The notes below the pieces were generated by a model. The model was not told the origin of the DNA. It worked only from the letters and a program-made list of their open reading frames with translations, and made no database searches. A stretch of DNA of 64,000 bases, from assembly GCF_000004075.3 (NCBI RefSeq), contig NC_026656.2:21524607-21588606 (forward strand), read 5' to 3'. The DNA is from Cucumis sativus (Eukaryota; Streptophyta; Magnoliopsida; Cucurbitales; Cucurbitaceae). Positions 1-13,100 of this stretch are shown piece after piece (within the stretch, counting starts at the first letter, position 1; each line of letters begins with the position of its first letter). Both the position numbers and the translations under genes were made by a program.

Positions 1-46
1 TTCCTTCTTGTGGCACATCAGTTATATGATCTGATTTTTATTTTAG

Positions 47-3000
47 GTACTATGGAGGTTGGGCTGCGCCTAATATATACTTCTTAGGCGTTGCTGGTGT
101 AGTCAAGTTTGGAAATATCCGTATCGGTGGGCTATCTGGGATCTATAATGAACGCCATTATCATTTAGGTGAGCGAACAACTTTCTATCAGTTATTTTAT
201 ATAGACGTAAAATAATGTAAGGTAGTTATCTGAGTTGATTAGCAATAGCATTCAGTCAAGGTTTTCTTTTGTTCCTTTCTTCATCTGCATTAATGGCCTT
301 GAGTGAGAATTGCTTAAATAGTGCATAGCTGCATCATCTATAGATAGGTTTGTTTTAGTGTGGGGCTTTTATCGCTGAGTTCTTTTGAGGAGGCTCTCAC
401 ATTTTATTAGCTTTTGAGGAATCGGTCTTATTGGTAAAGGTTTTGGAAGTGAATCCATTGGTGGGTAGCTTACTAACTCATTAGTTTTAAAAATATATGA
501 AGTTGTGCCTACTGGGAGTATGTTCAGCTTATTTAGAAAAGTTGACATTCATATGTACAGTTGCACTTTTCTATCTTTGTGTTGCCTGTTCTTTTACTGC
601 AATAACTGCTTAACTAAATGCAACAAAATCTTCTTCCCATGCAATGAGCAGGTCACCATGAGAGGCCTCCATATAATGAGAATACTATAAGATCTATTTA
701 CCATGTTCGTGAATATGATGTTCAGAAGCTTATGCAAGTTGAGGAACCCATTGACATTTTTCTTTCTCATGATTGGCCACTTGGCATCACTGATTATGGA
801 AACTGGAAGCAACTTGTTAGATTTAAACCATTTTTTGAGAAGGAGGTAACTAAAAATATTTTGATACCACCTTTTTACAAAACCACTTTTTAACGTGCGT
901 GCATACTGCTTAGTAATTTTCTACTTGATATTTGGCATATATGTAATTTCTTTAATTGTGGCTTGAATGTAAGATTTTTATTACTAACATGTTGAGGGTA
1001 TCCACCTCTGACATGAATTTATATGTTGCCACTTTTCATCATCAGATTAAACTTGTTGCAGTTGATGTGAAAAGCATCATATCTGCTACATCTATCCATC
1101 GCTCTTTAATTCCATCAACCTACTAAGATTTACTCATAAAAAAACCAACGAGTATTTTAGTAATGTACTTGATTAGTTCTTGGCAGAGTGTGAAAGTGAA
1201 TGTTAGAAGAGGATTGTGCAAGTGCTATTAAATTTAATAAAAGCTTGTTGAAATCTCAAAATTGAAACCTAGATTGTAAGAACTAGATCTGTTGTAAAGC
1301 AGAAGCAATGAAACTGGACCTAGAAAGCATTAGTAAATTGAACGTATAAATCTCAAAGATCCTCGAGGAATTAGACTTATATTTCTTCACAGGTTGAAGG
1401 ATCCAACATATTAGCAGTAGAATGGTCTCTGGTAGAATTTAAGCAGATACCAGATAAAATATTTCAAATTTTCTGTTTGATTTTGACCTTAGTACCAGTA
1501 AACTCATGTACTAACTTTAAATGCCAGATTCAGGAAAAAAGTCTTGGGAGTAAGGCTGCAGCTGTGTTGCTGGAGAAGTTGAAACCACCTTACTGGTTTT
1601 CTGCCCATTTGCACTGTAAGTTTGCTGCTCTTGTTCAACATGGTGAAGGCGGCCCCTTGACAAAATTTCTTGCTCTCGACAAGTGTCTTCCTAGACGCCA
1701 ATTTTTACAGGTACTTTATTTTTATTTGAATTTCTTATGAAAAATTATTTGAATTTCTTAATAGTTATTCATAGGGTCCCTTTTTGGTCTTCGTGATTTC
1801 AAAGCTTTAACTGTGGGCACGTGGTTTTTTAGGTTATTGAGATTGAATCAGAGCCTGGACCTTACGAGATACATTATGATGAAGAATGGTTAGCAATAAC
1901 ACAAAGGTTCAATGAAATTTTCCCTTTAACAGCAAAAAATGCAAATTACGGGTGAGTATGCTTTACAAGAACATATTTTGAAGATCTGATTGGACAATAC
2001 AACATTTTTTTTCTTGTTTGTGGGCTAATTGCAGTATGAGTTGTAACCTCCATTTTGCAATATCAGAAATATTAAGCTAGAAATGGAAGATTGTCGACAA
2101 TGGGTCAAATCTAGATTAAAAGAAAGAGGAACAAAACCTTTTGATTTCGCTCAGACAGTTCCTTGTTATGATCCAGCAAGATCTATCTCCAACAGTACAC
2201 TTGCTGGTAATTTGAATATATATATTTCATTTGAGTTTTATCTGTGTCAGTAGAAAAGTTTGGACGTCTACTTTCCCTTTATAGGGGTAGATAGTTTTTG
2301 GGGATCATGTTTGAGAAGTTTCAATTGCTTGCCAATTTTTTGCCAGATGATGAATAGCTAAAGAACTTTGCATCTTGTGTTCTTTGTCTAGTTCACTCTG
2401 CTAGTTACCAGGGAAAATGGATTTCGTTTTCAATGTCTTGATTGAATCACTTGTTGTCTATCACAGGATATCCTCGAAATCCCCAGACTGAATCTTTGCT
2501 GAAGTTTCTTGAACTCCCTTATCTTCTTGATGACATGACAAAATCTGATGGGCCATCAGGGAGTTCTATTCCTTCATCAGTCAGTGGTAAATTATTTATC
2601 TTATCCCTTGGTTCATTTGATGCTTGATAACTTCTTAGAGTGAGTAGTTTTCTTCTGCTATTGATTTATGTACTTATCATAGATCCATCTAGTCGTCGTT
2701 CAAAGTAAATGAAACCAAGAACACTCGAGTATCATTCTAATGGGATGTAGTTGCTTCTCTGAATTCCTCTAAGGCCTGTAGTACTGAAAAAAACTAATCT
2801 AATCCGGTGCCTTCCTAACGGGTGGATGTGGATTCCATAAACTAATGTCCTTGATAACCACTGGACATAAATTTGAAGTACTAATGGTAAAAGACTATCA
2901 ACCACATTGTGGTGGTCTCACTGAATATTTTCTCGTAGTATTGCGACCTTGGATTTTGGTGTATTGTATCGGATTACATGTTGTAGATTCACAATTTTCA

Positions 3001-3143
3001 AATAGAAAATTCGTTCCAGCCCACATAATGATAAGTTTTCTGTAATATTTATGGATGTAGGTTCGTTCTTTGATAGTGAAGACATTCCAATTGATGATAT
3101 AGATGATGTGGAAGGTGAAACTGCCGAACCTGAAGACGCATAA
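47..3143 (+). CDS. DBR1: RNA lariat debranching enzyme, 3' part (partial)
   Basis: Seven exons can be joined in phase: 47-168, 652-845, 1528-1710, 1833-1951, 2067-2206, 2467-2586 and 3061-3143 (TAA). The gene starts upstream of the window, so the N-terminal metallophosphoesterase motifs are missing. The visible part reads [29 protein letters not shown] and [10 protein letters not shown]. In the family, the SHDWP and SAHLH histidines bind metal at the active site. DBR1 cleaves the 2'-5' phosphodiester bond of excised intron lariats in the nucleus. The C-terminus is the usual acidic tail ([16 protein letters not shown]). All introns are GT-AG. The family assignment is clear from these motifs and their order; the missing 5' half is not visible. 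Confidence 0.93.
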
Positions 3144-4277
3144 ACCCTGAATCTGAGCAATGACACCAAAATCTTCCTCAGTGAATTAAGATTTTACCAT
3201 TTACTTTATGCTAAAATTGTATAGAATGGGCTCTCTCTTCCCACTTAATTATATATATCCCATTTACATAAACGCGAAGGGGTTGAGCCTTTCTTTACCA
3301 AACTCTTCTTAGAACACTTTTTATTCACCCAGAGAGAGAGATTGATGATCTGATATGTACAGAATGAAAATGAAATTTTCTGTTCTACGATAACTTTTAG
3401 GAAAGCCTTTTATTTGCTTTCTCTTCGATGAAACTTTCATTTTTTTCAGAATGTATCCTAATTTTTGGCCGATTGTTTAAAAGTATCATGCTTTCTAGAG
3501 AATTTTCATTGTCAAGAATTTTAACATCTTTAAATTGGATTGTATTTGCTAAGCTCTAAGGCATGTGATCTCTTTGATTCATAAAGATGTATTATTATTA
3601 TTATTATTTGAGATGTCAAGTAGGATGATTCAAACTTATAACCTCAAGTTATATTTAGATCTTCAAGGTAGTTTCAACTTTTCCAAAAATGTTAGTAATT
3701 TTGAAGCAATAACAAAATTTAGGAGTATTTTTCTATACTTTTAACCTTGAAAAATGATTCCTAGAGGGAATTCACAGTAAAATAATGTCTAATTTTAAAA
3801 ACTTTTAAAAATTAGTAAATGTGTATAAAGGAATGTATTTTACACTTTTTGAACACAAATTAAAGTGTTTGTATTTATATTGTATTTCTTAGAGAAAAGT
3901 GTTTTACTTTTCAAATTTCATCCCTAACATTCGAATTAAAAGACATATTTTAGTCAATGAAGTTTGAGAAATGTTTAGTTGAGTAAGTAATTGATACACA
4001 AATTTTATTACTTTCATATAATTTTTTCGATTATAAATTTTGTCAGTTGAGAAGAAGGGCTGGTCCGATTGCTTTACATCATCGATCCCAAGAACTCTTT
4101 GATTCTTTTTGTCAAAATTGGATTCATCATTTTGTTCTTCAGAATTCTTGAATTGAAGGATTGGTTCCGTTTCCATTTCTGCTATCATATCCTGTTTAGT
4201 TACCATATTCGTCCCCGTTTGACTCAGTTACGTTCTGTTTCTTTGCCTTTTGGAATACAGAGTTTGGCTACCCATGA
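3144..4277. other. Intergenic: DBR1 3' end and PPR leader
   Basis: AT-rich spacer. It should contain the DBR1 3' UTR and the 5' leader of the downstream PPR gene. Apart from a short ATT repeat at 3591-3608, I see no gene or conserved motif. Confidence 0.6.
3591..3608. repeat. (ATT)n microsatellite
   Basis: Six uninterrupted ATT units read directly from the sequence, lying between DBR1 and the PPR gene. Confidence 0.9.
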
Positions 4278-6392
4278 ATGAGGCCATTGTCAGCAGTTGG
4301 GACATCATTTCGAGCTTTGGCCAATCTTTTGTTAAACCATTCTCTGGCCGTCAAATTGGGTACCATTGCAGACGTTTACACTTGCAACAATATCCTCAAT
4401 GGGTATTGGAAATGCAAAGAGTTACGATCTGCAGATGTACTGTTCGACGAAATGCCGATGAGAGACTCTGTATCATGGAATACGATGATCGCGGGGCATA
4501 TAAACTGTGGAAACTTGGAGGCTTCATGGGATGTTCTTAGGTGCATGAGAAGTTGTGGTTTTGAGCTGGATAGATATACCTTTGGAAGCATGCTGAAAGG
4601 CATTGCTTTTGCTGGAATGTTTCATTTGGGTCAGCAAGTACATTCTATCATCATTAAGATGGGTTATGCTGAAAATGTATATGCAGGGAGTGCTCTCTTA
4701 GATATGTATGCAAAATGTGAGAAACTTGAGGATGCATATTTGTCGTTCTTAAGTATATCAAAACACAACACTGTTTCGTGGAATGCAATGATTAATGGAT
4801 ATGCTCAAGCCGGTGACCGTGAGACCGCATTTTGGTTGTTAGATTGCATGGAGCAAGAAGGTGAGAAGGTTGATGATGGCACATATGCTCCTCTTTTGCC
4901 TTTGCTTGATGATGCTGACTTCTGTAACTTAACAAGCCAACTCCATGGAAAAATTATAAAACATGGATTGGAACTTGTTAATACAATGTGTAATGCCTTG
5001 ATCACTTCTTATTCAAAATGTGGATCCCTTGATGATGCCAAAAGGATTTTCGATAGTTCGGCAGGCATTCGGGATTTAGTTACATGGAACTCCTTGTTGG
5101 CTGCTTACCTGTTGCGTAGTCAGGAAGATCTTGCTTTTAAACTCTTGATTGACATGCAAGAACATGGTTTTGAACCAGACTTGTATTCATACACAAGCAT
5201 CATCAGTGCTTGTTTTAACGAAAATATTAGCAATAATGGTAGATCCTTACATGGGTTGGTGATAAAGAGAGGATTTGAACAGTCGGTGCCAATTTCAAAT
5301 GCATTGATTTCTATGTATCTTAAATCAGACTATGGCTCAATGAAAGAAGCCCTATGTATATTTGAATCCTTGGAGTTTAAGGACCGTGTGTCTTGGAATT
5401 CAATCTTAACTGGATTATCACAAACGGGGTCGAGCGAAGATGCAGTGAAGTCTTTTCTGCATATGAGATCTGCAGCAATGGACATTGATCACTATTCCTT
5501 TTCTGCCGTACTCAGATCATGTTCAGATTTGGCTACATTTCAATTGGGACAACAGATTCATGTCTTGGCACTTAAATACGGTTTGGAGTCCAACGAGTTT
5601 GTTTCAAGTTCTTTAATCTTCATGTATTCCAAGTGTGGAATTATTGAAGATGCTAGAAGATCATTTGAAGAGGCTTCAAAGAACTCTTCAATCACTTGGA
5701 ATGCACTTATGTTTGGTTATGCTCAACATGGTCAGTGCAATGTTGCATTAGACCTCTTCTTTCTAATGGAAGAAAAAAAGGTGAAAATGGATCACATAAC
5801 CTTCGTTGCAGTTCTGACCGCCTGTAGCCATATTGGTTTAGTAGAACAAGGCTGCAAATTCCTGCGGTGTATGGAATCTGATTATGGCGTTCCTCCACGG
5901 ATGGAGCACTATGCTTGTGCAGTTGATCTATACGGGCGTTCTGGACGTCTTGAAGAAGCCAAGGCCTTGATTGAAGAAATGCCATTCAAACCAGACACCA
6001 CCGTGTGGAAGACATTCTTGGGCGCGTGCCGCTCTTGTGGCAACATTGAGTTAGCTTGTCAGGTTGCAGGCCATCTGCTAGAGATGGAGCCTGAAGAGCA
6101 TTGCACTTATGTTCTTCTCTCAAACATGTATGGAAATTTAATGAGATGGGATGAGAAGGCCAAAGTGAAAAGGCTAATGAAGGAAAGAGGAGTTAAGAAA
6201 GTCCCTGGTTGGAGTTGGATTGAAGTTAACAACAATGTACATGCTTTCATTGCACAAGATCATTCTCATCCCAGTTGCCAACAGATCTACTTTTTGCTTG
6301 AAGTACTTTTGGAGGAAATCACAAGAATGGAAGATGCTGATGGTTTTAAGAGTTTTCTGGAGCAGGAAGAATTAAGCTATGCAAATGCATAA
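4278..6392 (+). CDS. PLS-class pentatricopeptide repeat protein, E subgroup
   Basis: A single uninterrupted 704-codon frame, as is usual for plant PPR genes. The protein is made of about 35-residue repeats with recurrent DxVSWNxMIxGY and ALIxMYxKCG signatures alternating in the P-L-S pattern. It ends with an E motif (KPDTTVWKTFLGACRSCGN, EPEEHCTYVLLSNMY) and an E+-like stretch (KERGVKKVPGWSWIEVNN). There is no DYW deaminase domain. Such proteins bind organelle RNA base by base and usually act in C-to-U editing, recruiting a deaminase in trans. From memory it is most like Arabidopsis At3g25970, which is an inference. The organelle target is uncertain: the N-terminus (MRPLSAVGTSFRALANLLLN) is short, basic and hydrophobic and could be mitochondrial or plastid. 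The start is the first ATG that gives a full repeat array. Confidence 0.93.
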   Translation: MRPLSAVGTSFRALANLLLNHSLAVKLGTIADVYTCNNILNGYWKCKELRSADVLFDEMPMRDSVSWNTMIAGHINCGNLEASWDVLRCMRSCGFELDRYTFGSMLKGIAFAGMFHLGQQVHSIIIKMGYAENVYAGSALLDMYAKCEKLEDAYLSFLSISKHNTVSWNAMINGYAQAGDRETAFWLLDCMEQEGEKVDDGTYAPLLPLLDDADFCNLTSQLHGKIIKHGLELVNTMCNALITSYSKCGSLDDAKRIFDSSAGIRDLVTWNSLLAAYLLRSQEDLAFKLLIDMQEHGFEPDLYSYTSIISACFNENISNNGRSLHGLVIKRGFEQSVPISNALISMYLKSDYGSMKEALCIFESLEFKDRVSWNSILTGLSQTGSSEDAVKSFLHMRSAAMDIDHYSFSAVLRSCSDLATFQLGQQIHVLALKYGLESNEFVSSSLIFMYSKCGIIEDARRSFEEASKNSSITWNALMFGYAQHGQCNVALDLFFLMEEKKVKMDHITFVAVLTACSHIGLVEQGCKFLRCMESDYGVPPRMEHYACAVDLYGRSGRLEEAKALIEEMPFKPDTTVWKTFLGACRSCGNIELACQVAGHLLEMEPEEHCTYVLLSNMYGNLMRWDEKAKVKRLMKERGVKKVPGWSWIEVNNNVHAFIAQDHSHPSCQQIYFLLEVLLEEITRMEDADGFKSFLEQEELSYANA

Positions 6393-9219
6393 TTCGACCT
6401 TATTAAGGACTTAGAAAGTGAATTCAAACAAATTGATCTTGATTAACAGGGGAGCGGAGCAGTGTTTCAAACACAAGTTTCGTTCTCTTGAGGCCATGGA
6501 AGTTCAAAAGTAAAAGTGGGTTGGTTTAAGTTGAATTTGGCCAACAAAATTGACCGTTTTGAAATGTTGAGTTGATTAAATTAATGGAAGCCAACTTCAA
6601 AATTGAAGTTGACTAACTGATGCTTTATAGTTTTAGATGTTGTGAAACTATACCGTGTTATTTTAACTTAGAAGTATAATCTCAAACCGATGAAAGTGAT
6701 TCAATTTGTTTAGACTTATTTGATATGATAATGATTTACTCTGCCTTTCAAATTTATGTTTGTTGTTTTTATATTTTTAAACAATTTTAGTTTTAGTGAA
6801 ATTCTAAGAGTAAATGAAACACCTTCCAACTTTTTTCGATAGTTTTCAAAAGCTGATTTAGTTTTCAGTATAAAAGAAACACGTGATAATTTCATTTTTA
6901 CCTTTTTTTTTTTTCTCTTTCAAAATTTATATTTGTTTATTTCTAAGTTTCTGTCAAATGGGGCATAGTAATTTTCATAAGCATTTTAACTTCTCTGTTC
7001 TTATAATTAAATATCATAAATTCCACCGAATTAATTGATCTTTTATATCTTAACTTTATTGTTGTTATTACTATTATTTAAAAAGAAAAAAGAAAAGATT
7101 AACGTGGGTATAGAGTCAAACAGCTTTAAAGATATATACCTAAACCTAAACCAACAAACAAATCCATTAAACTATACATTTTTGACTTTAACAATTTGAG
7201 ACAAGAAAAAGCTGCTTGAAAAATAACCCCATATATTAATAATTAATCATAAGAAAACTTAGAACGTTGCAGTATGTATTATGCTTATCATGACATTGTA
7301 TTGATTTGTCGATCCAAACACAATTTAATAGATAAACTACTTAACTAATTAAGTGTTAACTCGAAAGTTTTTAGTTCCATTCTCCAAGCTTCATTTATTA
7401 TTGAACTTCACGAAGGATCCATAATTTTTATTCGGAGATTTAGAATAGCCAATGACCGATTACTCAATCAAACACAAATTCAAAATTTTGTTTAAAGACT
7501 AAACTACTAATTTAGTCCTAAAATTAAATACATATTTAATTGTGTTCTCATGCTCAATATAATTAATATAGTGAAGAATTGTGTGGAGCATTCTTGAAGA
7601 TAGTCATTTCAATAATTAACATAACTTTATTTTATACTAATACAATAAAATATTAGAATCGAAGGCATAAGGACCCAGATCTATGATAAGTTCGTCCTTG
7701 GTTGAAATCAACTTGAATGTTAGAGTTGAAGAAGGCTTAAGATCCCGACCTATATATATAGTATTGAATTATTGTGTTCTAATTTAGTAGTAACCTTCCC
7801 AAAAGAGAATCTTCCCAAAAGAAGATATCATAAATTTTTGTCCTTCTGTGACAGTAACACACCAAACCAAACTTTTCATTTAAAGCCCACATTCATAAAC
7901 CAAACATTCATTACCAATCAATCAATAGTTTATATACACTGTTCCCTTCAAGCTAGACTTCTTTGAACTACAGCCTACCATTCATATTTTACATTCAGTA
8001 TATAGATTCATATAAATCATGGTTTTAATGAGGGATATAACTAATAGTCTATCTTATCACATTCAATTGGCAAATACAAATCCTATAAACTTGAAAAGAA
8101 AAACATATTGAACTAACAACCAAAAGATATGTAGTTGATTCCCCTAATAAGCAAACTTAGTCTCAAACATCTTTACTACTTGTTACAGAAATTTAACTTA
8201 CTTGGAGATATTTTTGTTTTGTTTTTCAATCTCTTATGGGATTTTAGAGAATGAGTTCCACCCCGTTCTTGGCTCCAAAAACTTTGTTACCCATAAATCA
8301 TATGAATTCTAACTCAATATATGTGGAGGAAATTCTCCCAAATAAAATGAGGCTGTCATGTGGATGTAATCTAAAGCCCACATTTGGAGTGAAGGTTTTT
8401 TTGGCTTTAATTTCTAATACCAAACTCGTTTCCTTTTCACATTTTTAACCCAACTCTCTTTTCCACCCATTTTTTAGGAATCCTAATTACATTTCAACCT
8501 AATGAATAGGCACTACTACACGAACATCACTCCCCTATTAAGGACTGAGAAGCTAACATTTTTAACACTCAACAAGAAAACATCATGATCATCCACAAAG
8601 AAACAAAACAAAATTACCCAAGAAGAAAGAGTTGAAATTCTTTATGGAATGGCAAAGGCCATGAAACGAAAACTATCCCAAGAAGAAAGGGTTAAAATTC
8701 TTTATTCAATGCTAAAGTTACAGATAAATGTTTAAAGATGGACCATATCACTGTTGTTAGGCCCACAACATACTCAACGTTCCAATACACCTCAACTACC
8801 CCATTCCAGAAACTGCCAACCGACGGAAAATCGCCGCCGTTGCTGTCTCCGTCGCCGTCCCCACCACCATAGACGGCATTTAAACAGGCCATTTGTAATC
8901 ATACAAATGTCTGGCAAACAGACTCTAATGGAGGAACGTTATTCCACCGCCCGTCTAAGAATTATAATCAAACAAACTCTATTGTAGAACAAAAACCTGT
9001 GGTGTGTGATTTTGAAAGCAAGATATAATTTCGATTCAATTTCAGAGAAATTTCAATTAGGCAAATAATCTCGAGCATTTTCCAATTATTATCTACAATC
9101 ATGAATCCGGCTAGTAACCTTCTATATTTTCCATCTACGAATCTATCATTTCAAGGCTGAAAGAAATTTTACTCATGAACTGAGCAAGACTCGGAAATTT
9201 TACCGCCAATTGAATCGAA
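6393..9219. other. AT-rich intergenic spacer
   Basis: About 2.8 kb between two convergent genes (PPR on +, DUF1336 on -). It is strongly AT-rich with many short homopolymer runs. The 9000-9219 end is probably the 3' UTR of the DUF1336 gene. A 60-bp imperfect tandem duplication lies at 8617-8710. I see no supportable gene. Confidence 0.6.
8617..8710. repeat. Imperfect tandem duplication, period 60
   Basis: A stretch beginning CCCAAGAAGAAAG at 8617 recurs at 8677 with a few substitutions over roughly 34 bases. The intervening bases differ more. This is an old local duplication with no obvious function. Confidence 0.75.
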
Positions 9220-10125
9220 TCAGTTATCGTCTTCGTCGCCAGGTTTGTGGTGATTCACCTTTGCACATGATACTCCACGCGCCAATGTCGGCGCCTCTAC
9301 GACAGTCGCCGACGACATCTCCATCTGGCAAATCCGGACGGCGCCGAACAGTCTTTCTGGCAACTCCTCCTCCGTCTGTCCCTCCACCAGAAATCCCATA
9401 TCTACTGTAACATTAGTGACACAACCAAGCGCGAGATGCAAAATCGCACTGGCTAACTTTGAGCTTCCCATATCTACGTCAATTTCCAAATAGTTAGGCC
9501 CTCTGTGGTAATTGCACGTCAATGCCTTCCCTAACAAACACGCACTGTAATTTCCTACCGCTTTCTTCACAATCCATGGACCTTTCACGATCCGATTCAC
9601 CAATTTCAACCGTTGATTTCTGAAAGCATCATCGCCATTGATGAATCGATGAAGAAGCGAGCCAGACGGAATTGGATCTTCAGTAGCAAAGTAAAACACG
9701 GCACTATACTGATCCTTCCCAGGGACTTGAATGTTAACCGCAATAATGAAGCTCTTCATCGACTTACCTAGGGCTTGCGCTCTCCTCAAAGCTTGCGCAA
9801 CTCGATTATCAGGACGAGCGAGAACGTTATCAAGCTTGGTACTAGATTTCAACCAATCAACACCAACAGGAGAAAGTAAGTAATCACCAGACGGCGCTTT
9901 CTTCCCTTTCGTCAAGTAGTTCTTAGAACGAAGACAAAAGAGATCCCCAGGCGGTGAGGCCCAACCATTAATCCCTGTGTTCAGGTCGACAAGGCGTAAG
10001 GAACCACCATCGATCGTCTCCGAAATCCAATCCACCGTCGCAGTGGACTCTCCATGTTCCGAACAGCTTTCGGCCGGTTCTCCTATCAAGGTCCGGTGAT
10101 TTTGGTTTACCGTCGTGGGGCACAT
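9220..10125 (-). CDS. DUF1336 / EDR2 C-terminal domain protein
   Basis: An intronless 301-codon gene. The conserved core runs from about residue 45 (IDGGSLRLVDLNTGINGWASPPG) through FCLRSKNYLTKGKK, YLLSPVGVDWLKS, FYFATEDPIPSGSLLHRFINGD, VKGPWIVKKAVGNY and YHRGPNYLEIDVDMGSS to LVEGQTEEELPERLFGAVR. That is the whole DUF1336 domain found at the C-terminus of ENHANCED DISEASE RESISTANCE 2. There is no PH or START domain in front of it, so this belongs to the short DUF1336-only group, whose biochemical role is not established. I see no clear signal peptide or membrane segment. The ATG at 10125 follows a pyrimidine-rich leader with a CT tract on the plus strand, which fits a 5' UTR. Confidence 0.9.
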   Translation of the reverse strand: MCPTTVNQNHRTLIGEPAESCSEHGESTATVDWISETIDGGSLRLVDLNTGINGWASPPGDLFCLRSKNYLTKGKKAPSGDYLLSPVGVDWLKSSTKLDNVLARPDNRVAQALRRAQALGKSMKSFIIAVNIQVPGKDQYSAVFYFATEDPIPSGSLLHRFINGDDAFRNQRLKLVNRIVKGPWIVKKAVGNYSACLLGKALTCNYHRGPNYLEIDVDMGSSKLASAILHLALGCVTNVTVDMGFLVEGQTEEELPERLFGAVRICQMEMSSATVVEAPTLARGVSCAKVNHHKPGDEDDN

Positions 10126-10155
10126 GGCTTTTCTTCTTTCCCTTCTTACAATCCT

Positions 10156-10172
10156 TCTCTCTCTCTCTCTCT
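10156..10172. repeat. CT/GA microsatellite in the leader of the DUF1336 gene
   Basis: A CT run about 30 bp upstream of the minus-strand ATG at 10125, reading as GA in the transcript. GA/CT tracts are common in plant 5' leaders and core promoters. Confidence 0.85.
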
Positions 10173-13100
10173 AATATGGAGTGCTTCCTCTCCTTTTTAT
10201 CTCCGGTAGTGAGGGCTGGTAGTGAAAAGTCCAAATAGGGCTACGGGAATAAATAAATGACCCCCGCTTTCAGTTTAATTACGTCATTGCCATTCTTATT
10301 TTCAACGTAATTAATTGCATAGTTTTTTTTTTAATCATCATTATTTATGCGTGGCCTTTGCCGACTTTATCATAATTCAATGAAATTAAATAAGAAAAGA
10401 GAGACACGCTTTCTCTCTTTCTTTTTTCCGATGCACGTGTGTATTTAAGTCTCTTGATCTCAAAATCAATCCATTCCTTTATTTTAAATCATTTGATTTA
10501 TCATCATTATTTTTTGGTACACACAAATTATTGTTTACTCCTCATCTTATATTTATGGTACAATTTTACATGTCAATTTGAAATATAATTTTGTACCCAA
10601 AACATTTATTAGATTAAGAATATGACAAGTAGGGAAGAATCTTATCGAGCACGTGGAGATGATTTGTGTTCGGGTTTGTATTTTTTTTAGTGGATTTTAA
10701 TTATGGGAAGGGAACTCACACGATCTATCCTATCTACCAACTTTGAAGATATTGAAATTTTGATTGATCTTTCAGATCTTAAAGATAGAAAATCATCAAA
10801 TTTTTTTAAGGTGTGGTGTTGAAAGTAATTAATAGTGTTGTTGTCTTGCATGAATCACTTTTCAATTGAATTTGTGAGCATTGTGATCTTGATGGTTAGG
10901 CAAACTTAGTGGTTTCGTGGTGTGATATGTGTGGGAGTATATGAATTTTCTTAGTTGTGGCAATTCATCGTTGGATTTCTTCACTAACGTCATGAGTAAC
11001 ATTGTTTTTTTATAATGCAACTAATCTAAGGTCTAGTTGGACTTGGCGAGATCATTAAAGAAATAATAGTTTGATTTAATTAGATGCAAAGCGGTTGAAC
11101 AAGAGGCAATCAAGATCGATTTCTTGATGTTAGCCCTTTTTACCCCTTATTAGTGGAATCTAATTTTCTTGAGGTTATTCAACTTTTAAATAAAGAGATT
11201 AAAAATCTAGAGGTGTTAAATTAGTAGTTCATGAGATTATCGTTGATTGAGACAATAGTTATGAATAATAAATAAGACAATAATTATGGATGATTTTCAT
11301 TATATTGATCAACTCCTTCATATTTTATAGGTCATATGAGTTTGTCAATAGAACAATAACGTTTGAGGAGATTTATAGACAATAACACAAGATTTTTTTA
11401 ATTTAAATCTTTCTCCTTATTGAGGAGGAGACCCGTTCTTTAACTGGGTAGGTTTCTTTCTCCATTTTCTTCTAAGGCCATGTAAATGATTAATGACAAT
11501 ATATATATATATATACAACTTATGAATGTTGATAATTAAACCTTTTGAATCCTTTACAAAAAAAAATACAACATTTGACTCTTCATTGAGATCATCTATA
11601 TTGGAGTCACTCCATGACTTAATTAAAAGACAGATTCCAAATTTTTGCAAATAATGAGAGTGGCATGATTACCAAATTTTGTGGTGTGTATATATATATA
11701 TAGTAAAAATAGATATGTGAAAACCAAGTGCTTCAACTAGTTTTTTTAATATTTGCAAAACTATCACAAAAGAAAAAGAAAAAAAAAAACATATTTTTTC
11801 ATACTGGGAAAGTTAAATAAGAAAGGTAAATTATGAAATATGGTTTAAAATGTTGTAAATGAAAAAGAAAAGAAAAGAAGATAGAAAGAAAAATGGAGAA
11901 TGAAAACAAATAGAGTTAAAGAAAGAAAGAATGATGATACGACAATAATGGTCCACTTTTATGAGTTGGAAAACGAAGAGGATGCGTTGGAAAATCACCC
12001 ACCCACCGGCTCTGCCCTTTCTTTTTCCCTAAAATACCCCATTTGGGATGGATGGCTTTGGATGCAAATTCCACCAAATGCTGGGGGTACATTCGGAAAG
12101 TAAAGGATTGATCACACGGCCTCGAAATTAACGATGACGATAGCGACACGTGGAAGGGAAAAGAAAAAGGGGGAGGGTGGGGATAAGAAGTGGCATTAAT
12201 GACGCACATTTGAAATCAGCTTGTTTGAGTAAAATGGTCGAAATCGGAAATTCCACTTTACCCATTTGGCCATCAATTCTACTTCCTCACTCAACTCAAT
12301 CTAAAATCATCTTCTAAAAATTAATCAAATAAATATATACTATCCTATTTTAGCCCTTTTATTTTTTTCTCATTACCTGAAAATAAGGATTTTCTATATA
12401 TATAAGTTTTAATAATTAGCCTTAAAAGTAGTTGAAATCTATACAATAATACACAATTTAATTAATGATGTGTTAAATAGCAAATGAGTGGTGTATAGAA
12501 ATAGAAATTTTGTGTAGGGTGAAAGAAATAAATGGGTTGATTGTTTTTAAATTTTAATAATTAAAATTATGATGGTCAAAACCTTGAGATTAGGAAAACA
12601 CATGTATTTTTATTTCCATAAGAAAACAAATCATTAATTATAATTTATTAGAATTTAGAAAAAGAAAAACATGTTATTGGGAATAGGTTGAGTTGCACAT
12701 TGAATTTTGTAGCTTAAAAGACGAAAACACAACTTATTATATATTTAGTAATTGTAATTGTGTTTGTGTTTACAACTACCCTATTGGTTAGTGACATCTG
12801 TTGCCTCCCACTAACAAAACACACTTTTTATATAATAAAAAAGTTATAGTTCAAAGCTTTAAGATTGGACTATTTTGACTTCTTCATTGGATTTTGTAAC
12901 TTTCTCCTTTAAAATCCACATTATATATATTATATCTATTTACAAAAACTATAAAATTATTAAAAATAGTAAATTTGATAAAATATTTACAAATTAAAGT
13001 AAAATTTCATATTCTATCGGTTATTCTTCTATCTGTCATATATATTTTATACATGGATATAATAAAAAGAAATTATTATATCTTTAAAATATTTTAATTT

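Noticed and set aside
11020-11140. Trace of a LINE endonuclease-like DRFL motif
   Set aside because: Only a few residues match, in broken frames. Too weak to annotate.
11900-12209. Opposed open frames on both strands in a less AT-rich patch
   Set aside because: Neither shows a domain or splice partners. Openness on both strands fits composition alone.
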